Source of the DNA: Pimelobacter simplex
Lineage (GTDB): Bacteria > Actinomycetota > Actinomycetes > Propionibacteriales > Nocardioidaceae
Assembly: GCF_900114845.1 (NCBI RefSeq)
Contig: NZ_FOUK01000004.1
Location: forward strand, 1-64,000
Reading direction: 5' to 3'
DNA: 64,000 nucleotides
The translations under genes were made by a program, and so were the position numbers. Below are positions 8,569-15,404 of this stretch, piece after piece. The notes under the pieces were generated by a model. The model was not told the origin of the DNA, searched no databases, and worked only from the letters and a program-made list of their open reading frames with translations. Numbering within the stretch: the first letter of the stretch is position 1; each line of letters opens with the position of its first letter.

Positions 8569-9123
8569 ATGACCGAGTCCGCAGCCCTCACCGACATCAG
8601 CGGCGACTACACCCTCGACACCGCGCACAGCCGCCTCGGCTTCGTCGCGCGCCACGCGGTCGTCACCAAGGTCCGCGGCCAGTTCGCCGAGTGGACCGCC
8701 ACGGCCCACATCGACACCGCCAACCCGGCGGCGTCCTCTGTCACGCTGACCATCAACCCCGCCAGCGTCAGCACCGGCAGCGCCGACCGCGACGGTCACC
8801 TGACCTCCCCCGACTTCTTCGACGTCGCGAACTTCCCGGAGTGGAAGTTCGTCTCCACCGACGTCGCGCGCGACGGCAACGAGTGGACCGTCACCGGCGA
8901 CCTGACCATCAAGGACGTCACCAAGCCGGTCACCATCGAGTTCGACGAGACCGGCTCGGCCAAGGACCCGTTCGGCAACATCCGGGTCGGCTTCGAGGGT
9001 GACGTCACCGTCAACCGCAAGGACTGGGGCCTGACCTGGAACGCCGCGCTCGAGACCGGCGGCGTCCTCGTCTCCGAGAAGATCAAGCTCGAGTTCGACA
9101 TCTCCGCGATCAAGAACGCCTGA
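8569..9123 (+). CDS. YceI family protein
   Basis: A 184-aa YceI/lipocalin-like beta-barrel protein of the polyisoprenoid-binding family. The typical opening (DYTLDTAHSRLGFVARHA) and the late FGNIRVGFEGDVTVNRKDWG strand are present, and the length matches the family. No signal peptide is visible, so it is probably cytoplasmic, unlike E. coli YceI. The ATG at 8569 is chosen because AAGGAG lies 9 nt upstream and because YceI homology begins just after it; an upstream in-frame start at 8458 would add 37 non-homologous residues. Its ligand is unknown. A perfect dyad in its leader suggests control by a MarR-type repressor. Confidence 0.88.
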   Translation: MTESAALTDISGDYTLDTAHSRLGFVARHAVVTKVRGQFAEWTATAHIDTANPAASSVTLTINPASVSTGSADRDGHLTSPDFFDVANFPEWKFVSTDVARDGNEWTVTGDLTIKDVTKPVTIEFDETGSAKDPFGNIRVGFEGDVTVNRKDWGLTWNAALETGGVLVSEKIKLEFDISAIKNA

Positions 9124-9150
9124 TCCTCCGCGCGAAAATCACGCGCCGGC

Positions 9151-9181
9151 ACCCGGGTGAGTCGACCAGACTCTCCCGGGT
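9151..9181 (+). terminator. Hairpin between yceI and the GNAT gene
   Basis: Arms 9151-9163 and 9169-9181 pair over 13 bp with one mismatch around a 5-nt loop. It probably terminates the yceI message. It overlaps the GTG assigned to the next gene by two bases, so it could also affect that start. Confidence 0.5.
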
Positions 9182-10085
9182 GTCCGTCATTTCACTGCCC
9201 GCCGGGCTGACCACCCGCCCGCTCACCCTCGCCGACGCGCCGGCCGTGTTCGCGGTCATCGCCGCCCAGGAGCGCCACGACCTCGGCCGGGTCGAGGTCG
9301 AGGAGGCCGACCTGATCACCGACTGGCAGCGGCCGTCGTACGACCTGGGGGCGAGCTCGGTCGCGGTGCTCGACGGCGAGCAGATGGTGGCCTACGCCGA
9401 GCACCTCGGCGAGGAGCGGTACGACGCGGCCGTGGTGCCGTCGTACCGGGGACGCGGGGTGGGGACCTGGCTCGCGCAGTGGGTCCAGCGGCTCGGCCGC
9501 GAGCGCGGCGTGACGATCCTCGGCATGCCCGTCGCCGAGGGCTCCGACGGCGACCGGCTGCTCACCGCGCTCGGGTACGAGGTGCGCTGGACGAGCTGGG
9601 TGCTGCGGCTGCCGCCGGGCACCGAGATCCCCGCCCGCCCGCTGCCCGCCGGCTACGCGCTGCGCGAGGCCACGCCGGCCGACCACGAGCAGGTCTGGAC
9701 CGTCACCGAGGACGCCTTCCTGGAGTGGTCCGCCCGCGAGCGCGCGACGCTCGCCGACTTCGCCGCGCAGGTCTGGCAGCGGCCGGGCTCCGCGCCGTGG
9801 CAGCTCCGCGTCGCCACCGGACCCGACGGGCAGGTCGTCGGCGTCGCGCACGTCTGGAACGCCGGCACCGACACCTACGTCTCCCGGCTCGCCGTCGCCC
9901 GCGCGCACCGCGGTCGCGGCCTGGCCCAGGCCCTGCTCGTCTCGGCCTTCGCCGCCGGCCGCGAGCACGGCGCGACGTCGTCCAGCCTGGCGACGGACTC
10001 GCGCACGGGCGCGCTCGGGCTCTACGAGAAGGTCGGGATGCGGGTGGAGTCGACCTGGGTGCACCGCGCGGTCCGGCTCGTCTGA
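9180..10085 (+). CDS. Double GNAT-domain N-acetyltransferase
   Basis: A 301-aa protein with two tandem GNAT folds, the arrangement of MshD (mycothiol synthase) and other actinobacterial acetyltransferases. The first domain (about 10-140) has the acetyl-CoA loop in YRGRGVGTWLAQ; the second (about 155-300) has AHRGRGLAQALL followed by the C-terminal GALGLYEKVGM motif. The substrate is unknown; I see no specific MshD signature. The GTG start overlaps a hairpin and has no Shine-Dalgarno, so the exact start is uncertain. It is followed at 27 nt by the kinase gene. Confidence 0.82.
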   Translation: MSVISLPAGLTTRPLTLADAPAVFAVIAAQERHDLGRVEVEEADLITDWQRPSYDLGASSVAVLDGEQMVAYAEHLGEERYDAAVVPSYRGRGVGTWLAQWVQRLGRERGVTILGMPVAEGSDGDRLLTALGYEVRWTSWVLRLPPGTEIPARPLPAGYALREATPADHEQVWTVTEDAFLEWSARERATLADFAAQVWQRPGSAPWQLRVATGPDGQVVGVAHVWNAGTDTYVSRLAVARAHRGRGLAQALLVSAFAAGREHGATSSSLATDSRTGALGLYEKVGMRVESTWVHRAVRLV

Positions 10086-10099
10086 GGAGCGCCTCTCGC

Positions 10100-10105
10100 T
10101 AGGCT
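10100..10105 (+). promoter_or_regulatory. Candidate -10 box of the kinase gene
   Basis: TAGGCT, 7 nt before the ATG at 10113; points to a leaderless transcript. Confidence 0.4.
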
Positions 10106-10112
10106 CGCGGCC

Positions 10113-11165
10113 ATGGGCGAGGTCTTCGCGGGACGCTACGAGCTGCTCGACCCCATCGCCACCGGTGGCATGGGGACGGTGTGGCGGGTCCTCGACCGCA
10201 CGGCCGGCGACGTCAAGGCCGCGAAGATGCTGCGCCAGGCGGACGCGGCGATGCTGCTGCGGTTCGTCCGCGAGCAGTCCGTGCGGATCGACCACACGCA
10301 CGTGGTGACGCCGCAGTCGTGGGCGGGCGTCGACGACCGCGTGCTCTTCACCATGCCGCTCGTGCGTGGCGGCTCGGTGTCGAGCCTGATGAAGAGCCAC
10401 GGCGGGGCGCTGCCGCCGCGCTGGATCGCGGTGCTCGCCGACCAGACCCTGCAGGCGCTCGAGGCGGTCCACGCGGCGCGGATCGTGCACCGCGACATCA
10501 AGCCCGGCAACCTCCTGCTCGAGCCGACCGGCCGGACCCGCCCGCACCTGCGGCTCACCGACTTCGGGATCGCCGTCCCCAGCGACGAGCCGCGGCTGAC
10601 GCACGTCGCGATGATGATCGGGACGCCGGGCTACATGCCGCCCGAGCAGTACCGCGGGGCCGACCCCCACCCGAGTGCCGACATCTACGCGCTCGGGGTC
10701 GTCGTCCTCGAGATGCTGACCGGCCGCCGCCCGCCCGCCGACGGCGAGCCGGAGCCGATCGACGTCGCGCCGCTGCGCACCGGCGTGCCCGAGCACGACG
10801 CGGTGCTCGAGGTCGTCGCCGCCGCCACGGCGTACGACGCCGGGCGCCGGCCGAGCGCGGCCGAGCTGCGCACCCACCCCGCGCTGCGCGGGCTCGTGGC
10901 GCGCTGGGACGACCCGGCGCTCGCCGACGACCTCAGCGTGCCGGACGAGTTCCCGCCGACGCCGGACGTCTCTGCGACGAACCTGCCCACCGCGCCGTAC
11001 CCGCCGCCGCCTCCCCCGCCGCCCCCGCCGCGGACCCGGCCGGACCTCGACGTACCGGCTCCGGCGCCGGTGCGCGCGCGAGCCGGGGCGCCGCGCGATG
11101 CCTACGTGCTGATCGGCGTGGGCCTGATCGGGCTGCTGGTCGCGCTGTTCCTGCTGCTGGGCTGA
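10113..11165 (+). CDS. Membrane-anchored Ser/Thr protein kinase
   Basis: A 350-aa Hanks-type kinase of the PknA/PknB group. Visible elements: glycine loop ATGGMGTV (16-23), ATP-binding Lys38 in KAAKML, alpha-C Glu near 54, catalytic loop HRDIKPGN with Asp128, DFG at 150-152, and a PPE in place of APE (TPGYMPPEQYRG). A Pro-rich linker follows (a run of prolines around 300), then one C-terminal membrane helix (about 329-349) ending the protein. There is no extracellular PASTA sensor, so it senses through other partners. Targets are unknown. The minus-strand gene downstream ends 4 nt away. Confidence 0.92.
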   Translation: MGEVFAGRYELLDPIATGGMGTVWRVLDRTAGDVKAAKMLRQADAAMLLRFVREQSVRIDHTHVVTPQSWAGVDDRVLFTMPLVRGGSVSSLMKSHGGALPPRWIAVLADQTLQALEAVHAARIVHRDIKPGNLLLEPTGRTRPHLRLTDFGIAVPSDEPRLTHVAMMIGTPGYMPPEQYRGADPHPSADIYALGVVVLEMLTGRRPPADGEPEPIDVAPLRTGVPEHDAVLEVVAAATAYDAGRRPSAAELRTHPALRGLVARWDDPALADDLSVPDEFPPTPDVSATNLPTAPYPPPPPPPPPPRTRPDLDVPAPAPVRARAGAPRDAYVLIGVGLIGLLVALFLLLG

Positions 11166-11169
11166 GGGT

Positions 11170-12501
11170 TCAGCCGCGCCGGGAGCGCAGCCGGACCACC
11201 CCGGCCACAAGGCACGCCGCGCTGGCCGCGGCCAGGCCGAGACCGGCCCCGCGCCGGACGCTGAACCAGCCGTCGCCGTCGCCGACCGGGCTGCCCGAGG
11301 CGACCTCCGCGAAGGTGTCCTCGCCGACCAGGAAGGGCGTCTCGGGGGTGTAGCCCTCGGGCCCGGCCGACTTGTCCTGGGAGAGCACGGCGCTGTCGTA
11401 GGCGGGCGCACCGTCGGAGGTCCGCTCCACCGACACGGTCAGCGTCACCGGTACGTCGACCGGCTCGTCGCCCTCGGCCGGCGGCGCGACCGCCAGCGAC
11501 ACCCAGTAGTCGCCCGGGACCCGCTCGTCGACCTGGCTCACCGGGAAGCCGGACGCGACCAGCCGGGTCGGCTCGCCCACCTCGTCCTCGGGCGCCCCGC
11601 GGTAGTCGCCGGTGGCGGAGTCGTCGCTCGCGGAGTCGGTGAAGCGCAGCCGCCCGCGCAGCGGGTCGATCAGGTGCAGGGTCAGCGCGGGGCCGCCGTA
11701 GTCGAACTGGTCGCCCTCGGCGACCGGCACGTCGACCCGGACCACCGGCAGGTCGCCCCAGGTCAGCGGCACCCGCCAGAGCCGCTCGGTCCCCTGGCGG
11801 ACCTGGGCGGTGACCGTGCGCGTCTCGTCCCGGGCGTCGAGCTCGGGCGCGTCGTCGAACGAGGTGCCTCCGGCGACCGCCTCGGGCTCGGCAACCGGCT
11901 CCGGGACGGCGTACGACGGCTCGTCGTCGGGCTCCGCGTCCTCGGGCAGCGCGGCCGAGGGGGCCTCCTCGACGACCTTGATCACGTAGGGCATCGCGGC
12001 CGGCTCGGAGCCGGCCCGGCTCACCTCGATGCGGACCGTGCCCGCGGACCGGCAGGCCTCGCCGGTGCTGCCGCTCTCGCCGCCGACGACCACCCGCTCG
12101 CCCAGGACCGCCTGGGGGACGTTGCTCTCGGCCGAGTCGTCCGCGGTGCCGCAGTCGGTGAGGTCGGTGCTGTCGGCGGTGGCCACGCCGGCGCTGATCC
12201 GCAGCCCGTCGCCGCTGGCACCCGGCGGCAGGCCGGCGACACCGATGTGCACCCGGCTGCCCGACATCCGGCGGTCGTAGCTGAAGTACTGCGGCAGGTC
12301 CGGCTCCAGCGGCGAGGCCCGCCACAGGCCGGGGGCGATCGCGGTGGGCCGGCCCCGGTCGGTGCTGGTCCGGTCCGGGAGGTCGGCGCCGCCGAGGTCG
12401 ACCTGACCGGAGGCGGCCGCGGCGCCGTACCCGGAGGTCAGCGTCAGCCACGCCAGGCAGCCGGCGCCGGCGAGCAGGACGGGGACGGGGCGGGCTCTCA
12501 C
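11170..12501 (-). CDS. Secreted membrane-anchored protein, unknown function
   Basis: A 443-aa protein with an N-terminal signal sequence (VPVLLAGAGCLAWLTLTSGYGAAAASG), a large extracytoplasmic beta-rich region, and a C-terminal membrane helix (GLGLAAASAACLVAGVV) followed by RLRSRRG. An acidic Pro/Glu-rich linker at about 195-225 separates two halves. The second half contains FDDAPEL, RVPLTWGDLPVVRVDVP and VTLTVSVE, which recall Streptomyces membrane proteins usually listed as hypothetical (from memory, unverified). The GTG start is supported by TAGGCT 8 nt upstream. It converges on the Ser/Thr kinase gene; a functional link is only suggested by position. Confidence 0.65.
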   Translation of the reverse strand: MRARPVPVLLAGAGCLAWLTLTSGYGAAAASGQVDLGGADLPDRTSTDRGRPTAIAPGLWRASPLEPDLPQYFSYDRRMSGSRVHIGVAGLPPGASGDGLRISAGVATADSTDLTDCGTADDSAESNVPQAVLGERVVVGGESGSTGEACRSAGTVRIEVSRAGSEPAAMPYVIKVVEEAPSAALPEDAEPDDEPSYAVPEPVAEPEAVAGGTSFDDAPELDARDETRTVTAQVRQGTERLWRVPLTWGDLPVVRVDVPVAEGDQFDYGGPALTLHLIDPLRGRLRFTDSASDDSATGDYRGAPEDEVGEPTRLVASGFPVSQVDERVPGDYWVSLAVAPPAEGDEPVDVPVTLTVSVERTSDGAPAYDSAVLSQDKSAGPEGYTPETPFLVGEDTFAEVASGSPVGDGDGWFSVRRGAGLGLAAASAACLVAGVVRLRSRRG

Positions 12502-12509
12502 GGCACGAG

Positions 12510-12515
12510 AGCCTA
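12510..12515 (-). promoter_or_regulatory. Candidate -10 box of the membrane-anchored unknown
   Basis: TAGGCT on the minus strand, 8 nt before the GTG at 12501; leaderless arrangement. Confidence 0.4.
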
Positions 12516-12600
12516 CGCAGAAAGAGTCCGCGGACCGACCAACCGGGGCTGCTCTTCGTGCGTCCTTCTCTGTGCCGACACCGCACGAGAGGATCCGCCC

Positions 12601-13158
12601 ATGCCGCTGCACCCTTCTCGGGGACCCACCGACGAGCAGTTCGCCGAGCTCGTCCACACCGCGTGGCCCACGCTCTACCGCACGGCGGTCCTCCTGGTCC
12701 ACGACCACGCGCTGGCCGAGGACCTGGTCCAGTCCGCGCTCGCCCGCACCTACGCCCGCTGGTCGGGTATCCGCGACGTCGGCGCGGCGCGGGGCTACGC
12801 CCGGCGGGCACTGGTGACCACGGCGACGAGCTGGTTCCGGCGGCGCTCGTTCCACGGCGAGCGGCCGACCGCCGAGCTTCCCGAGGTCGCCACCCACCGC
12901 GACCTCGGCGGCGGCACGGCGACCCGGGTCGACGTCCTCGCCGCGCTCGCCCAGCTGCCGCCCCGGCAGCGCGCCGTCGTCGTCCTGCGCTTCTACGACG
13001 ACCTGTCCGTGGCCGAGACCGCCGACGCGCTCGGCGTCAGCACCGGCACGGTCAAGAGCCAGACCTCGGCCGCCCTCGACAAGCTCCGCGTCCTGCTCGG
13101 CGACGACGTCGACCTCGGCCACCCCGCTGCGACCCTCCCAGGAGGAACCCATGCCTGA
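12601..13158 (+). CDS. SigE-family RNA polymerase sigma factor
   Basis: A 185-aa ECF sigma factor of the actinobacterial SigE50-type group. Region 2 contains ALAEDLVQSALARTYARW and region 4 contains LPPRQRAVVVLRFYDDLSVAE with the helix-turn-helix ending VSTGTVKSQ. There is no C-terminal extension. Its last 8 bases overlap the ATG of the next gene, so the two are translationally coupled and the partner is the obvious candidate anti-sigma factor. The ATG at 12601 is chosen because sigma homology begins within 15 residues; the preceding in-frame sequence is non-coding-like. Confidence 0.9.
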   Translation: MPLHPSRGPTDEQFAELVHTAWPTLYRTAVLLVHDHALAEDLVQSALARTYARWSGIRDVGAARGYARRALVTTATSWFRRRSFHGERPTAELPEVATHRDLGGGTATRVDVLAALAQLPPRQRAVVVLRFYDDLSVAETADALGVSTGTVKSQTSAALDKLRVLLGDDVDLGHPAATLPGGTHA

Positions 13159-14257
13159 GCACCTCACCGAGCTGCTCCACGACTCCGTCGACGAGCTCGC
13201 GATCCCGCGCCCCGACGCTCGCGTCATCGCCGCCCGCGGTCGCGCGCTGCGCACCCGGCGCCGGGCCGGCGCCGTCCTCGTCGCGGCGGCCGTGGTCGCC
13301 GCTGTCGGCGTCGGCACCGCGGTCGTCGCCGGGATCGGCGACGGCGACCCCGACTCCCGGGTCGCCCACCAGGACCGCACCGCCCCCGCCCCGGCCGCGT
13401 ACGACGAGTGGGGCGCGTGGATCGCCGGCGACCGGGTCACCGTGGGCGAGACGTCCGTGCACCTGCCCGGGGCGTACTTCGTGGCCCAGACCTCGGTCGG
13501 CGCGGTCGTGCAGGTGGCGGAGGACGACGCCTGGTCGTGGGTGCTCGTCGACCCGGCCGGCGAGCAGACCCCGCTGTCGATCCCGTCCGACGTCGTCCAC
13601 GTCGAGGGCGACCCGTCCCAGCCGCGGGTGGTGTGGCTCGAGCCCGGCGACGGTGAGCTCACCGCGCACGTCTGGGACGTCGCGACCGATCGCGAGCTGG
13701 TCGCGACCGGCCAGCCGTCGGCGGGCACCCGGGCCGACGACCCGGGCGCGGACATCCGGGTCCCGGTCCTCGACGGCGACTCCGTGTACTGGACCGCCGA
13801 CGACGGCGTCAGCTGGCACGTCACCTGGCGCGGCGACCGCGCGATCCGGGCCGAGGAGCACCCGTTCCTCGGGGTGCGGCGCGGCACCGCGATCGCCCAG
13901 GACGGCGAGCGCTGGCTCCTGTGGGACGTCGCGACCGCGCGGGCGCTCGGGCCTCTCGATCAGCGCTTCAGCAACCCTCGGCTCTCCCCCGACGGGCGGT
14001 ACCTGCTGGCCACCGACTACACCGGCGACGCGCCGTCGGTCTGGGTGGTGCCGGTCGCGGGCGGGACGCCGACCCGGCTGCCCGGGCTGAGCGGGCTCGC
14101 GGCCTGGACGCTCGACGGCCACGTCATCGGGCAGGTCGACGGCGCGCCGACGCTGCGGCGCTGCTCGGTCTCCGGAGCGTGCGACGACCGGCCGGTGGCC
14201 GGGCTCACCGACGAGGCGCCGACGCTGCTGGTCGCCGACTACCTCATGGTGGGCTGA
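13151..14257 (+). CDS. Candidate membrane anti-sigma factor with beta-propeller-like domain
   Basis: A 368-aa protein. The first 37 residues are cytoplasmic (LTELLHDSVDELAIPRPDA), followed by RTRRR and one membrane helix (AVLVAAAVVAAVGVGTAVVAG). The extracytoplasmic remainder consists of repeated beta segments resembling a WD40/TolB-like propeller (RLSPDGRYLLATD). Overlap with the sigma gene (ATGCCTGA) and the short cytoplasmic tail suggest that it controls the sigma factor. I see no zinc-binding HxxxCxxC motif, so it is not a ZAS-type anti-sigma factor. A strong bidirectional terminator follows. Confidence 0.65.
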   Translation: MPEHLTELLHDSVDELAIPRPDARVIAARGRALRTRRRAGAVLVAAAVVAAVGVGTAVVAGIGDGDPDSRVAHQDRTAPAPAAYDEWGAWIAGDRVTVGETSVHLPGAYFVAQTSVGAVVQVAEDDAWSWVLVDPAGEQTPLSIPSDVVHVEGDPSQPRVVWLEPGDGELTAHVWDVATDRELVATGQPSAGTRADDPGADIRVPVLDGDSVYWTADDGVSWHVTWRGDRAIRAEEHPFLGVRRGTAIAQDGERWLLWDVATARALGPLDQRFSNPRLSPDGRYLLATDYTGDAPSVWVVPVAGGTPTRLPGLSGLAAWTLDGHVIGQVDGAPTLRRCSVSGACDDRPVAGLTDEAPTLLVADYLMVG

Positions 14258-14270
14258 GCCGGGACGCGGA

Positions 14271-14303
14271 CAGGGCCCCGCACGGATCGCGTGCGGGGCC
14301 CTG
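14271..14303. terminator. Bidirectional hairpin terminator
   Basis: A perfect 14-bp stem (14271-14284 with 14290-14303) and a 5-nt loop, between the convergent anti-sigma-like and PadR genes. It can serve both strands. Confidence 0.85.
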
Positions 14304-14327
14304 CCTCTCGGGAACGACGGCGCCGGG

Positions 14328-15191
14328 TCAGGCGTCGTCGCGGTCCTCGGGGTCGGCCGGGTCGGCCGGGTCCTCGGGGTCGGCGGGGTCGGCGGGATCG
14401 GTCGGGTCGGCCGGGTCGCTGCCGGCGCTCGGACCGTCGGCGAGGATGCCGTAGAGGCTGCGCCGGGCCTCGACGAGCACGTCGACGGCGGCCTTGCGCT
14501 GGGCGTCGGAGCCGGCGGTGACGATCTGCCAGATCGCCCCCATGACCTGGCCGATCTCGGCCTTGAGGTCGGCATGACCCTGGTCGACCGGACCGCGGCC
14601 GCCCTCGCGGCTGCGGTCGAAGGGCGCCCAGACCGCGGCGAGCTCGTCGCCGTGCTCGGCGCACCAGGTGGCGCCCTCGGCGGTGAGCCGCAGGGCGCGG
14701 CGCCCGGCCTCGTCGTCGATCTCGACCAGGCCCTCGTCCTGGAGCTGCTGGACGGTCGGGTAGACCGAGCCGGGGCTCGGCTTCCACACACCGCCGCTGC
14801 GGTCGGTGATCGCCTGGATCACCTGGTAGCCGTTGGGCGACTCCTCGCGCTGGTTGGCCTCGCGGAGCACGTCCAGGATGGCCGAGCGGACGTCGCCGCG
14901 CCGGACCCGCGGGCCACGGCCCGGCTCGGGCCGGCCCATGCCGAACAGTCCGGCCAGCCACGGCGGCGGCATGCCGGGGCCGCCGAAGCCGGGGCCACCG
15001 GGCCCACCGGGCCCACCGCGGTGGCCGCGGGGCGACTCGCCCCACTGGGCCCAGCCGCCCCAGGCACCGCCCGGACCGCCGGGTCCGAAGCCGCCGCGCT
15101 GCCGGCGCTGACCGCCCCGGCCCTCGCGACCCTCGCGGCGACCCCAGGGGTCGCGGTCGTCGTACTGGTTGAAGTTCTCGTGGCGTCCCAT
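14328..15191 (-). CDS. PadR family transcriptional regulator
   Basis: A 287-aa regulator. The PadR winged-helix domain is in the middle (about 95-175: RGDVRSAILDVLRE, NGYQVIQAITDRS, SVYPTVQQLQDEGLVE). Before it lies an unusual Gly/Pro/Arg-rich disordered segment of about 90 residues, and the C-terminus ends in an acidic tail of repeated DPADP units after the dimerising helix. Both tails are longer than in typical PadR proteins. A palindromic site with TATCGCGATA lies 54-91 nt upstream and is the likely autoregulatory operator. No obvious target exporter sits next to it. Confidence 0.88.
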   Translation of the reverse strand: MGRHENFNQYDDRDPWGRREGREGRGGQRRQRGGFGPGGPGGAWGGWAQWGESPRGHRGGPGGPGGPGFGGPGMPPPWLAGLFGMGRPEPGRGPRVRRGDVRSAILDVLREANQREESPNGYQVIQAITDRSGGVWKPSPGSVYPTVQQLQDEGLVEIDDEAGRRALRLTAEGATWCAEHGDELAAVWAPFDRSREGGRGPVDQGHADLKAEIGQVMGAIWQIVTAGSDAQRKAAVDVLVEARRSLYGILADGPSAGSDPADPTDPADPADPEDPADPADPEDRDDA

Positions 15192-15244
15192 GACGGGACC
15201 TCCTTCGCATCTCGTGGGCCTCGTGAGCCCGATGTTGAGTTCGT

Positions 15245-15286
15245 GATATCGCGAGAACAGTTCGTGTTCCTATCGCGATATATCGC
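15245..15286. promoter_or_regulatory. Candidate PadR operator
   Basis: ATATCGCGA (15246-15254) and its inverse TCGCGATAT (15273-15281) are separated by 18 bp, and TATCGCGATA at 15271-15280 is itself a perfect palindrome followed by TATCGC. AT-rich islands of this type stand out in this genome and match the usual TATA-rich form of PadR sites. Confidence 0.55.
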
Positions 15287-15324
15287 AACCGTACGCCGGC
15301 TTCGCCCCGCACGCAAGGGTGGCA

Positions 15325-15404
15325 ACTCATGTAACTACGTGTTACGTAGGGCTTTTAACGATCCAACTGCCCCAAACCTCGACGTAACACGTAGTTACAT
15401 GAGT
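15325..15404. repeat. 23-bp perfect inverted repeat
   Basis: Arms 15325-15347 and 15382-15404 are perfect inverse copies, separated by 34 nt. Each arm holds an internal dyad GTAAC-TACGT-GTTAC. The right arm ends on the last base of the M3 peptidase stop codon. It may be that gene's terminator, but the arms are far more AT-rich than the surroundings and the loop is long. A pair of regulator sites or a small mobile element end is possible. Confidence 0.75.

Noticed and set aside
11674..12600. Upstream extension of the SigE-family sigma factor (494 aa in total)
   Set aside because: The extra part is antisense to the membrane-anchored unknown gene and lacks sigma homology; region 2 begins just after the ATG at 12601.
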